A stretch of DNA of 64,000 nucleotides from assembly GCA_040380855.1 (NCBI GenBank), contig JBEIIG010000010.1, forward strand, positions 1 through 64,000, given 5' to 3'. The notes below the pieces were generated by a model. The model saw nothing but the letters and a program-made list of their open reading frames with translations. It had not been told where the DNA came from and did no database searches. This document shows positions 53,331-61,466 of this stretch, piece by piece (position 1 is the stretch's first letter; the number at the start of each line of letters is the position of its first letter). The stretch is from VFMC01 sp040380855. GTDB taxonomy: Bacteria; Actinomycetota; Acidimicrobiia; Acidimicrobiales; Ilumatobacteraceae. The translations under genes were made by a program, and so were the position numbers.

Positions 53331-54221
53331 TCAGCCTTTCGTCCCGGTGAGGGTGACGCCTTCGATGAACACTTTCTGGGCGAAGAAGAACACCGCCAGG
53401 ATGGGCAGCACGAACAACACCGCCGCCGCCATGGTGAGGTTCGACTCGCCCGTCTTCACCAGCGCCGTGTTCAACCGCACCAACCCGACGGCGAGCGTGA
53501 GGCTGTCGTCGCTGTCGAGGTAGAGGTTCGGCCCGAAGAAGTCGCTCCACGAGAACAGGAACTGGAAGATCGCCACGGCCATGATGCCCGGCTTGGCGAG
53601 CGGCACCACCACACGCGCCAGCACCCCCAACTCCGACGCGCCGTCGATGCGCGCCGCGTCCATCACCTCGGTGGGCAGGGTGAGGAAGAACTGGCGCAGC
53701 AGGAAGATGCTGAACGCGTCGGCGAAGAACGCCGGCACGGTGAGCGGCAGGATCGAGTTGATCCAGCCGAGTTCGGTGAAGATCTGGTACTGCGACACGA
53801 ACAGCACCTGGTACGGCAGCATCATCGTGGCGAGCACCAGCACGAACACCGCCGTGCGGCCGCGCCAGCGCACATGGCTGAACGCATACGCCACCGGCAC
53901 ACAGCTCACCACGGTGCCGATGGTGGCCAGCACGCACACCTTCAACGTGTTCAGGAAGTAGGTGGCCAGCGGCACCCGGTCGAACACCTCGCGGTAGTTG
54001 CCCCACTCGAACCGATCGGGCCACAGCGCCGTGGTCTTGGCCTGGGTGATGGGCATCACCGACTGCAGCAGCATGAACAGGAACGGCAGCGCGAACATCA
54101 GCGCCAGCGCCACCAGCACGGCATGACGACCGATGAGGAACAACAGTCGCCGCGAGCGCGACGCCCCGACCGGTGCCGTGCGGCGGGCGGGCTGCTCGGT
54201 GGCGACCAGGACCGTGCTCAT
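53331..54221 (-). CDS. Sugar ABC transporter permease, MalG type
   Basis: A 296-aa inner-membrane permease with six predicted helices. The cytoplasmic EAA loop that contacts the ATPase is EVMDAARIDGASELGVLARVVVPLAKPG. The ATG overlaps the MalF-type permease stop (ATGA). It forms the channel with that protein. Confidence 0.9.
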   Translation of the reverse strand: MSTVLVATEQPARRTAPVGASRSRRLLFLIGRHAVLVALALMFALPFLFMLLQSVMPITQAKTTALWPDRFEWGNYREVFDRVPLATYFLNTLKVCVLATIGTVVSCVPVAYAFSHVRWRGRTAVFVLVLATMMLPYQVLFVSQYQIFTELGWINSILPLTVPAFFADAFSIFLLRQFFLTLPTEVMDAARIDGASELGVLARVVVPLAKPGIMAVAIFQFLFSWSDFFGPNLYLDSDDSLTLAVGLVRLNTALVKTGESNLTMAAAVLFVLPILAVFFFAQKVFIEGVTLTGTKG

Positions 54222-55150
54222 GCCGCACCATCAGTGGTCGTGTGCACCCAGCGCCGCCGGGTGGCCATCATCACCAGGGTGATCACCAAGGTCAGCACGA
54301 ACATCACCCACGCCATCGCCGAGGCGAAGCCGATGCGGCCGTCGCTGAAGTAGCGCAACTGCAGCATCGCGTAGGTGAGCAGGCTGCCGTCGGGCTCGCC
54401 GGTCAAGCGGCCCGGCCGCACGCCCTGGCTGAACACGTACGCCGCGTCGAAGGCCTGCAGCACGCCGATCAGGCCGGTGAGCAACGTGAAGAACGTGACC
54501 GGACTGATCATCGGCAAGGTGACGTACCGGAACCTCGCCCAGCGGCCGGCGCCATCGAGTTCGACGGCTTCGTACAGCGACCGTGGAATGTCGACCAGGC
54601 CTGCCATGAACACCAGCATGGTGTCGCCGATCGCCCAGGTGCCCAGCATGATGAGCGCCGGTTTGGTCCACGCCGGGTCGCGGAACCACAGCGGTGCCTC
54701 GATGCCGAACAGGTCGAGCAGGCCGGCCACGGGGCCGCCCTGGCGCAGCAGGAAGAAGAACAGCGCGCCGCTGGCCACGGCGGGTACCAGGCTGGGCACG
54801 TAGAACAACAGCCGGTACGCGCCGTTGCCTCGTCGTGGCCTGGCCAGCAGTGTTGCCACCAGCAGGGCGATGAACAGCCTGATCGGGAGGCCGATCAGCG
54901 CCAGGTAGGCGGTGTTCTTCAGCGCCAGCAGCAGTTCGTCGTTCTCGAGCAGCAGGCGATAGTTGCCCAGACCCACCCAGCGCGCCGGCTTGCCGTAGCG
55001 CTTCACGGTGAACGACCAGTACAGCGAGTTCATGATCGGGTAGAGCACGAACACGCAGAACCCGATCAGCCAGGGCGAGAGCAGGGCCAGCACGGTGAGC
55101 CGTCGCCGTCGGTCGGCCCGACGGCGCGCCGCGCGGCGCGCCGATGTCAT
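54218..55150 (-). CDS. Sugar ABC transporter permease, MalF type
   Basis: A 310-aa permease. A basic N-terminus (ARRAARRRADRRRR) precedes the first helix (LTVLALLSPWLIGFCVFVLYPIM). The EAA loop is SLYEAVELDGAGRWARFRYVTLPMISP. The codons for the Ala/Arg N-terminus form a perfect 22-bp palindrome (55122-55143) 4 nt after the ATG. Start overlaps the binding-protein stop (ATGA). Confidence 0.9.
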   Translation of the reverse strand: MTSARRAARRRADRRRRLTVLALLSPWLIGFCVFVLYPIMNSLYWSFTVKRYGKPARWVGLGNYRLLLENDELLLALKNTAYLALIGLPIRLFIALLVATLLARPRRGNGAYRLLFYVPSLVPAVASGALFFFLLRQGGPVAGLLDLFGIEAPLWFRDPAWTKPALIMLGTWAIGDTMLVFMAGLVDIPRSLYEAVELDGAGRWARFRYVTLPMISPVTFFTLLTGLIGVLQAFDAAYVFSQGVRPGRLTGEPDGSLLTYAMLQLRYFSDGRIGFASAMAWVMFVLTLVITLVMMATRRRWVHTTTDGAA

Positions 55151-56652
55151 GAGCCCAGTTCGAGGTCGAGTTCCTCCTGCAGGCTGGCCTGCAGGTCGGC
55201 GAGGGCGTCCTCCAACTCGTCGTCGGCGATGTCGCCGCGGCGATAGTCGAGGGCGAGGGCGGTGTAGCGGTCGCCGATCGAGTTCGACACCAGCGACGAC
55301 TGGCTCACCTCGGCGTTGGGCGAACGGACGAGGTCGATGAACGTCTGGTACTCGGGGATCTTCGCCACCTGCTCGGCCTCGAACAGCGCAAGCGCCTCGA
55401 GATTGGTGGGGATGTTGCCGATCACGTTCTCGAACGAGGCGATCTGCTCGCCGCCGAGGGCCAGGCACGACATCGCCGCCCACGACGCCTCACGGTCCTG
55501 CACGCCGGTGGGGATGAAGAACCCGTTGCCGCCGGCCATCGGTGCGAGGTTGTTCGGGTCGGCCACGCCCTCGGGAGTGGGGAACGGCACGACACCCCAG
55601 TTCTCGGGCTTGCCGTTACCGAACCGGTCGGGCCAGGTGATGAAGTACGAGGCCTCCAGGTACATCGCCAGGTCGCCCCTGATGAAGAAGTTGTCGGCCG
55701 AGTCGTACGAGCCCAGCCCGTCGGCCCAGCGCTGGAACGCGTCGGGGTCCATCAGGTCGTAGAACTGCTGCTGCCAGCGCAGGCTCTCGGCCCACTCGGG
55801 CGTGGCGAGGGTCACCTCGCTGCCGTCGGCGTTGAAGCGGTTGCCGCCGAACAGGTAGCCGATGAACGACACGTACGAACCGTCGCCCACATCGGGCACG
55901 AAGCCCACCCGTTCCACCGTGCCGTCCGAGCCCACCTTCAGCAGTTTCGCGGCGGCGTCGAGCAGTTCGTCGTAGTTCGACGGCGGCTCGGTGATGCCTG
56001 CCTCGGCGAGCGCATCGCCGTTGTAGAACAGGCCGACCGGGTCGAGCGACAGAGGCAGGCCCCAGTGCTGGTCCTTGAACTCGACGAGTCGCTTGCCGCC
56101 GGGCACGAACGAGTCCCAGCTCAGGCCGTCGCGAGCGAACAGATCGTCGATCGGCTCGACGATGCCCCCGGCTTCGAGGTAGGCGAGGCCACCGGAGAAG
56201 TCGGCCTGGATGAGGTCGGGCGGGCTGCCCGCCTCCACGGCGGCCTGGATGGAGTCGGAGATGTCGTCCTTGCCGACGTACTCGATGGTCATCCACGGGT
56301 ACATCGACTCGCACCGCTCGATCATCGGCTGGAAGGCCTCGGTGCCCTCGGTGTCGCTGAACGACGACCACAGCGTGAGCGTGAGCGGGTCGCGGTCGTA
56401 CAGCGTGACGGCGGGTGCCGCGCTCGTGTCGGGCGCAGCCGTGTCGGGCGTGGCGCTGGTGTCGGGTGCCGCACTCGTGTCGGGCGCGGCAGTGGTGACC
56501 GCAGCAGCCGTGGTGTCGGCACTGTCGCCGCTGTTGTCGCCGCCGCAGGCCGCGGCGACGAGGCTGGCGACGATCGCGCTGCCCACGAGGGCGTGGCGAC
56601 ACATCGATCGCTGCCGGCGATCCCGGCGGTTCAGAGGCGGTGTCGTGTACAC
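55147..56652 (-). CDS. Extracellular solute-binding lipoprotein for an oligosaccharide
   Basis: A 501-aa family 1 binding protein. The signal peptide (basic N-terminus, then HALVGSAIVASLVAAAC) ends in a lipobox, so it is tethered outside the membrane. A low-complexity Thr/Ala/Pro/Asp linker of about 50 residues follows. The binding domain starts near LTLTLWSSFSDTEGTEAF. GTG at 56652 is chosen for the strong ribosome site AGGAGGGA (56657-56664). First gene of the nine-gene operon; a hairpin sits in its leader. Confidence 0.88.
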   Translation of the reverse strand: MYTTPPLNRRDRRQRSMCRHALVGSAIVASLVAAACGGDNSGDSADTTAAAVTTAAPDTSAAPDTSATPDTAAPDTSAAPAVTLYDRDPLTLTLWSSFSDTEGTEAFQPMIERCESMYPWMTIEYVGKDDISDSIQAAVEAGSPPDLIQADFSGGLAYLEAGGIVEPIDDLFARDGLSWDSFVPGGKRLVEFKDQHWGLPLSLDPVGLFYNGDALAEAGITEPPSNYDELLDAAAKLLKVGSDGTVERVGFVPDVGDGSYVSFIGYLFGGNRFNADGSEVTLATPEWAESLRWQQQFYDLMDPDAFQRWADGLGSYDSADNFFIRGDLAMYLEASYFITWPDRFGNGKPENWGVVPFPTPEGVADPNNLAPMAGGNGFFIPTGVQDREASWAAMSCLALGGEQIASFENVIGNIPTNLEALALFEAEQVAKIPEYQTFIDLVRSPNAEVSQSSLVSNSIGDRYTALALDYRRGDIADDELEDALADLQASLQEELDLELGS

Positions 56653-56670
56653 GGTTTCCCTCCTGATTCG

Positions 56671-56698
56671 AACGGCTCGCTGTCCCCACAGCGCCGTT
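56671..56698. promoter_or_regulatory. Two-part stem-loop in the leader of the oligosaccharide operon
   Basis: Arms AACGGC...GCCGTT (6 bp) enclose GCTGT-CCCC-ACAGC (5-bp stem, 4-nt loop) with a 2-nt bulge. It ends 6 nt before the ribosome site of the binding-protein gene on the minus strand. It could be an operator for a regulator encoded elsewhere or an RNA control structure. The rest of the 170-bp gap (56653-56822) shows no gene. Confidence 0.5.
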
Positions 56699-56809
56699 TC
56701 CCGACTGTAGCCAACTCGGCACGACACCGAATTCAGATCAATCGGCGGACGGCAGGTTCACCACGTCTGGCCTCAGGCCGCGGGGAGCAGGCCACCGACC
56801 GATGCTGCA

Positions 56810-56815
56810 TAGAGT
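56810..56815 (+). promoter_or_regulatory. Leaderless -10 box (TAGAGT) for the 18-codon leader ORF
   Basis: TAGAGT is followed by 7 nt and the ATG at 56823, which opens the leader ORF rather than the oxidoreductase gene. Confidence 0.5.
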
Positions 56816-56822
56816 CGACACC

Positions 56823-56879
56823 ATGACCCCCGATCCCGCTGCGCACGTCGGCAGCCCCCACCACAGGCCGCTGGCATGA
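56823..56879 (+). CDS. 18-aa leader peptide overlapping the GNAT-amine oxidase start
   Basis: The short frame reads MTPDPAAHVGSPHHRPLA and its TGA overlaps the next ATG (ATGA, 56876-56879). The promoter spacing suggests a leaderless message on which ribosomes load at this ATG and reach the main gene by termination-reinitiation. The main gene has no ribosome site of its own. The peptide is Pro/His-rich, including a PHHRP run, which could slow ribosomes. A function as sensor is an inference. Confidence 0.5.
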   Translation: MTPDPAAHVGSPHHRPLA

Positions 56880-58621
56880 GCCAGCGCGTGCAGATCGAAC
56901 TGCTCACCGGCCTGCATCACCTGGCGCCGGTGCTGGCCGCCTGGCACCACGCCGAGTGGGGCCACCTCTACGCCGACGACGTGTGGAACCACGCCATCGC
57001 CGTGCGCGAGTTCGAGACGATGGCCGAACCCGGCTCGATCGATCGCACGTGGGTGGCCTTCGACGGCGACGCCCGCGATGCCGATGCCGTGCTCGGGTCG
57101 GTATCGATGCTGGCCACCGACGACCTGGCCGGTTTCGAACACCTCACGCCGTGGCTCGCCAGCATGTTCGTGGCGCCGGCTGCGCGGGGGCGAGGGGTGG
57201 CCGCAGCACTCACCGACGCACTCCTGCGCGGTGCGCAGGCCGACGGCCACGACGTCGTCCACCTGTTCACGTCGGGCCAGCAGCAGTTCTGGGCCGATCG
57301 GGGCTGGAGCGTGGTGGCCGAGGTCGCCACCGAAGGCCATCCGGCCACGGTGATGGCGCGCAGCACGCATCCGCGTGCCGCCCGACGGGCCGTCTGCTCG
57401 CAGTGGTGCAGCGACCCCGATCACGGTGGTGCCTACTCGCACCTGCGCCTCGGTGGCACACCTGCTCATCGGCGCCGGCTGGGCGAGCAGATCCTGCCGG
57501 GCCTGTGGTTCGCCGGCGAGGCCACCTCGGTGGAGTACCCCGCCACGATGCACGGTGCGTGGTTCTCGGGCGAGCGGGCAGCCGACCACGTGCTCGCCGA
57601 CCCGACCCGGCAACGGGTGGCTGTGGTCGGTGCCGGGCTCGCCGGGCTGACGGCAGCGCGGCGCCTGCAGGCCGCAGGGCGCGAGGTGGTGGTGTTCGAA
57701 TCGAAAGCCGTCGCCGGAGGCCGCATCGTCGCCGACCGCTCGACGGGCGTGGCGCTGCCACTCGGTGGCGCCTGGCTGCACGGGAACGAGGGGCACCCGT
57801 TGCGATCCCTCGTCACGAGCGTGCCCGACAACTGGGACCATCCGGCGTTCTTCGTCGCCGGCACCGGGCGACTCGACACCGACGAGGTAGCTGCTGTCGA
57901 TGCCGCCGAAGCGGCGCTGTTCGCCGCGTTCGAATCGGCTCCGGCAGGCGTGAGCGTGGCGGCCGTGCTGGAGCAGTGGCTCGCCGACGCCGAGCTGCCC
58001 ACCCACGTGCGTGATGCCGTACGACTGTCGATCACGGCGGTGTGCGAAGGGCTGTTCGGTGCGCCGATGGGCGACCTCGCCGCCAACGGTGGCTTCGAGG
58101 ACTACGAGTTGCCCGGCGGCGACCACCTGGTCACCAGCGACCTCGGTGCGCTTGCCGAGCAGCTCGCCGAGGGTCTGAACCTGCGCCGCGGCCATCGTGT
58201 CGGCGGGCTGCGGCTCGACGACGGGCGCTGGGTGGTCGACGACGACACGACGGTCGACGCCGTGATCGTGGCGGTTCCCATCGGGCCGCTCGCGGCGGGC
58301 CGCATCAGGTTCGAGCCCAACCTGCCCGCCGACGTGCTCGACGCGATCGCATCGATCGGTGCGGGCCCCATCACCAAGGTGTTCGCCCTCTTCGACGAGG
58401 CGTGGTGGTCGGCCGATCGCCCCGTCCGCCTGGTCGGCACCGAAGCCATCGGCACATTCATCGATGTGTCGGCCACCACCGGGCGGCCCACACTCATGGG
58501 TTTCGCCGTCGGCGACGCAGCGCGCTCGATCGAACACCTCGGCGAGCACGACCTGTGCCGACTGATCGACCGCGAACTCGCCGCTGTCGGCCTCACCGAC
58601 TGGGACGCCGGCGCCGGCTGA
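56876..58621 (+). CDS. GNAT acetyltransferase fused to an apparently circularly permuted flavin amine oxidase
   Basis: A 581-aa fusion. Residues 1-165 form a GNAT domain: SMFVAPAARGRGVAAALTDALLRGA (motif A, about 96-120) and FWADRGWSVV. Residues 173-240 match the C-terminal module of flavin amine oxidases: WCSDPDHGGAYS, WFAGEATSVEYP (AGEAT at 213-217) and MHGAWFSGERAADHVL. Only then comes the N-terminal Rossmann module: VAVVGAGLAGLTAARRL (GAGLAG 252-257), GGRIV and GGAWLHGNEGHP, running to the end with no second AGEAT module. The sum, about 400 residues, is one complete oxidase in permuted order. The oxidase resembles polyamine/monoamine oxidases. Substrates are unknown. Confidence 0.8.
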   Translation: MSQRVQIELLTGLHHLAPVLAAWHHAEWGHLYADDVWNHAIAVREFETMAEPGSIDRTWVAFDGDARDADAVLGSVSMLATDDLAGFEHLTPWLASMFVAPAARGRGVAAALTDALLRGAQADGHDVVHLFTSGQQQFWADRGWSVVAEVATEGHPATVMARSTHPRAARRAVCSQWCSDPDHGGAYSHLRLGGTPAHRRRLGEQILPGLWFAGEATSVEYPATMHGAWFSGERAADHVLADPTRQRVAVVGAGLAGLTAARRLQAAGREVVVFESKAVAGGRIVADRSTGVALPLGGAWLHGNEGHPLRSLVTSVPDNWDHPAFFVAGTGRLDTDEVAAVDAAEAALFAAFESAPAGVSVAAVLEQWLADAELPTHVRDAVRLSITAVCEGLFGAPMGDLAANGGFEDYELPGGDHLVTSDLGALAEQLAEGLNLRRGHRVGGLRLDDGRWVVDDDTTVDAVIVAVPIGPLAAGRIRFEPNLPADVLDAIASIGAGPITKVFALFDEAWWSADRPVRLVGTEAIGTFIDVSATTGRPTLMGFAVGDAARSIEHLGEHDLCRLIDRELAAVGLTDWDAGAG

Positions 58622-58726
58622 TACCGGACCGGCAGGTGCTGATTCACGCACCTCGCCGGATGTGTTAATGGTTGCGGGTCCTCATCGTGTCGCTCTTGCC
58701 GCCCTCCTTCTGCAAAGGGAGTGTCC

Positions 58727-59650
58727 ATGCTCATCGAGATCCTGCGCCGCCTCTTCGCCCTGCTGTTCTCCGATACCGAACTCCGCGCCCGCTTCGAGGC
58801 CGACCCCGAGGCCGTGCTGACCGAGGCGGGCCTCGAAGACTGCGGCGTCGACGAACTCGCCGACGCACTACCGCTGGCGGTGGCGGAGTTACCCCCTGCT
58901 CAGGCGACCTACATCATGGAACGCTGCGGTCCATCCGAGTCATGGTCAGGACAGACGGCAACCGAGGTGTTGAGCCGAGTGGCCGAGGAGTCACCGGCGA
59001 CACCGTCGTGGCTCGACTCGCCGAGTGCTCCAGATGAAGCGGTGGTGGCCGACGAGGCGCTTGAAGTCGGCGAGGTGCCACCGACGGTTGACGCCGACAC
59101 ACCACCCACCGACGAACCACCAACACCCGAGGCCGACACCCCGACTGCTGACGAGCCAACAGCCTCCGCCACGCCACCCGCCGGTCCCCTCGTCGAGATG
59201 CCCACCGAGGAGATCCTGGAGGCGGACCTCACCCCATCGGAGACAGACGACGACTCCACCAGCCTGGGCTTCGATCAGGACACCTCGTCAGCAACGCCGA
59301 TCCCACCGGGCATGGCACTGGTGGCAGGTGTCCTCGTCCCAATCGGTCCAGTGCACGATTCGGGTTTCGGCGCTGGCGCGTCGTCGGCACCTCCGGGTAC
59401 AGCCGCGCCGGGCGGTGTCGTGTCGGCGGGCGGCGTCGTCGTTCGCCATCCCTCGGCTCCGACGACGAGCCCCAGCATTCCGGCCAACCTGGGCGTCATC
59501 GAGAGTGGTTCGCCAACGGTGCCCGACAGCGGCGGCGACGACGTGTTCGGCGTCGACACCCCCGGTCAGGTCGCAGAGTTCGACGACACCACCAACGACA
59601 ACGACATCGGTGACATCAACGAGGGCACCAGTGCCACCAGCGGTAGCTGA
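58727..59650 (+). CDS. IniB-like protein
   Basis: A 307-aa protein. The first 65 residues resemble the IniB N-terminal domain: LIEILRRLFALLFSDTELRARFEADPEAVLTEAGLED. The rest is low complexity: an acidic Pro/Thr/Glu stretch (about 85-190) and a Gly/Ala/Pro/Ser stretch (about 195-250). In mycobacteria IniB is encoded with IniA and IniC in an operon induced by cell-wall inhibitors; its molecular role is unclear. The ATG at 58727 is chosen because AAAGGGA ends 6 nt before it. Overlaps the IniA-like gene by 20 bp. Confidence 0.75.
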   Translation: MLIEILRRLFALLFSDTELRARFEADPEAVLTEAGLEDCGVDELADALPLAVAELPPAQATYIMERCGPSESWSGQTATEVLSRVAEESPATPSWLDSPSAPDEAVVADEALEVGEVPPTVDADTPPTDEPPTPEADTPTADEPTASATPPAGPLVEMPTEEILEADLTPSETDDDSTSLGFDQDTSSATPIPPGMALVAGVLVPIGPVHDSGFGAGASSAPPGTAAPGGVVSAGGVVVRHPSAPTTSPSIPANLGVIESGSPTVPDSGGDDVFGVDTPGQVAEFDDTTNDNDIGDINEGTSATSGS

Positions 59651-61466
59651 GACGATCGGAGAGCCCGGCACGCCGGCGGGGAGATCGCGCCGCGCCGATG
59701 CCCTTGCACTGGTTCGGGTGGCGGGGAAGGCCGCCTCCGCGTACGGCCGACCCGACCTGCTCGCCCGACTCGACACACTCGTCGACCGCATCGACGACCG
59801 CCGGGTGACGGTGGTCGTCATCGGGGAGTTCAAAGCCGGCAAGAGCGCCCTCGTGAACGCGCTGATCGATGCCGACGTGTGCCCGGTGGATGTTGCCGTC
59901 ACCACCGCCGTGACCACCGTGATCGAGTTCGCCGATCACCCGATCGTCGAGGTGTTCCGTGTCAAGGCCGACGGCAGCACCGTGGTCGATGAGGTCGAGC
60001 CCGCGGAGGCAGGTGCGTGGATCCGGGGTCAGCACGGCGACGCCCTCGGGGTACGTGTGGCGCTGCCGCGTCCGCTGCTCGCCGATGGGCTCGTGGTGGT
60101 CGACACCCCTGGCGTGGGTGGGCTGGACGCGCGCCATGTCGCCCAGTCGCTGGGCATCTTGTCGACCGCTGATGTGGTGCTGTTCGTCGCCGACGGTGCC
60201 AACGAACTCGGCGGCCCGGCACTCGACCTGCTCACCTTGATACAGGGCGTGGTGCCCCACACCGAACTGGTCCTCACCAAGGCCGACCTCTCGCACCACG
60301 TCGACGAAGTCGCTGAGGCCAACCGCGCGCACCTGCGGAACGCAGGCCTCGACATCGTCATGCATGTGGTGTCGTCAGACCTCCATCGCCACGCGAACGC
60401 CGTACGCGATCGCGAGCTCGACCACGAGTCGGGCCTGCCCGTACTGCTCACCCGACTCGGCGAGCTCGCCGGCGACCGCGACAACCATGTCGCTCTCGCA
60501 GCTGCCGCGGCGGTCGACGACGTCGCCGAGCAGTTGCGCCAGGTGTTCGTGGCCGAGCGAGCCGCCATCGTGAACCAACAGAGCTCCGCCGCGAACACGT
60601 CGCCACCATCGACGCCTGCACCCGGTGCGGTGAGTTGGCAGCAGTTGCTCGGCGACGAGATGGCCGACTTCTCCTCCGATCTCGACTTCGAACTTCGCCG
60701 CCGGTCGCGCGGTCTCATCGCCGAGGCCGAAGCAGCGCTTGCCGACGGCGATCCCGACGCGTTGTGGCCGGAGGTGACGGCCTGGCTGGCCGAGCGCGCC
60801 GCTGCCGACGTCATCAGCACGTTCTCCACCTTGCGTGACCGCACACTCCTCATCGCGAACCGAGTGGCAGAACGTTTCGATCTCTCCGGTGAGGGGACAT
60901 CACCGGTCGACACGTCCGTGCTCGACGACTTCGTGCGCGAGGTGCTCGCGTCGATGCCCGAGCGGGCCGCGCTCAGCGCCAGCGACACCAACAAAGCGAC
61001 AAAGGGCCTCAGCGCCTTCCGCTCGACCTTCACGGCCTTCACCATGTTCTCGAGCATCGGAGCGCTCGTGGGCATCACAGCTGCTCCGGCGGCTCTGGTA
61101 CTCGGCCTGGTGGTGGGCGGAAAGTCGGCTCGCGACGAGCAGAAGAAGAGCCGCCAGCAGCGCCGCACCCAGGCCAAGGCGGCGGTGCGCCTCTACATCG
61201 ATGAAGTAGCACTGATCGCGGGGAAGGAGAGCCGCGATGCGCTGCGGGTCGTGCAACGCGCGCTCCGCGATCACTTCGTTGCACTGGCCGATCAGCATCA
61301 GCGAACACTCGCTGCTGCAGCAGCGGCTGCACGGAGCGCTCAGGAGGCCGATCGCGCCACCCAGGCTCGCCGCGTCGCCGACATCGACGCCGAGCTCGAG
61401 CGTCTCGATTCGCTGATGCTTCGGGCAAGAGCATTGGCCGCCATCACGCGTGAGGTGTTGCCATGA
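59631..61466 (+). CDS. Dynamin-like GTPase, IniA type
   Basis: A 611-aa bacterial dynamin-like protein. G1 is GEFKAGKSALVNAL (about 63-76), G3 is DTPGVGG and G4 is LTKADL. Helical stalk regions follow, and a hydrophobic segment FTAFTMFSSIGALVGITAAPAALVLGLVVGG (about 465-495) is the likely membrane paddle. IniA-type proteins remodel and protect the plasma membrane under drug or wall stress. The GTG at 59631 has GAGGG in front; it lies inside the 3' end of the IniB-like gene. Confidence 0.82.
   Translation: MPPAVAETIGEPGTPAGRSRRADALALVRVAGKAASAYGRPDLLARLDTLVDRIDDRRVTVVVIGEFKAGKSALVNALIDADVCPVDVAVTTAVTTVIEFADHPIVEVFRVKADGSTVVDEVEPAEAGAWIRGQHGDALGVRVALPRPLLADGLVVVDTPGVGGLDARHVAQSLGILSTADVVLFVADGANELGGPALDLLTLIQGVVPHTELVLTKADLSHHVDEVAEANRAHLRNAGLDIVMHVVSSDLHRHANAVRDRELDHESGLPVLLTRLGELAGDRDNHVALAAAAAVDDVAEQLRQVFVAERAAIVNQQSSAANTSPPSTPAPGAVSWQQLLGDEMADFSSDLDFELRRRSRGLIAEAEAALADGDPDALWPEVTAWLAERAAADVISTFSTLRDRTLLIANRVAERFDLSGEGTSPVDTSVLDDFVREVLASMPERAALSASDTNKATKGLSAFRSTFTAFTMFSSIGALVGITAAPAALVLGLVVGGKSARDEQKKSRQQRRTQAKAAVRLYIDEVALIAGKESRDALRVVQRALRDHFVALADQHQRTLAAAAAAARSAQEADRATQARRVADIDAELERLDSLMLRARALAAITREVLP

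Noticed and set aside
51074..53350. 758-codon plus-strand frame antisense to the GH35/42-like gene
   Set aside because: Same shadow pattern; no motifs, and no promoter or ribosome site was found for it.
58622..58726. Missing C-terminal oxidase module hidden in another frame after the GNAT-amine oxidase stop
   Set aside because: None of the plus-strand frames in this 105-bp gap encodes AGEAT-like or HGA..SG-like sequence, so a simple frameshift does not explain the unusual order.
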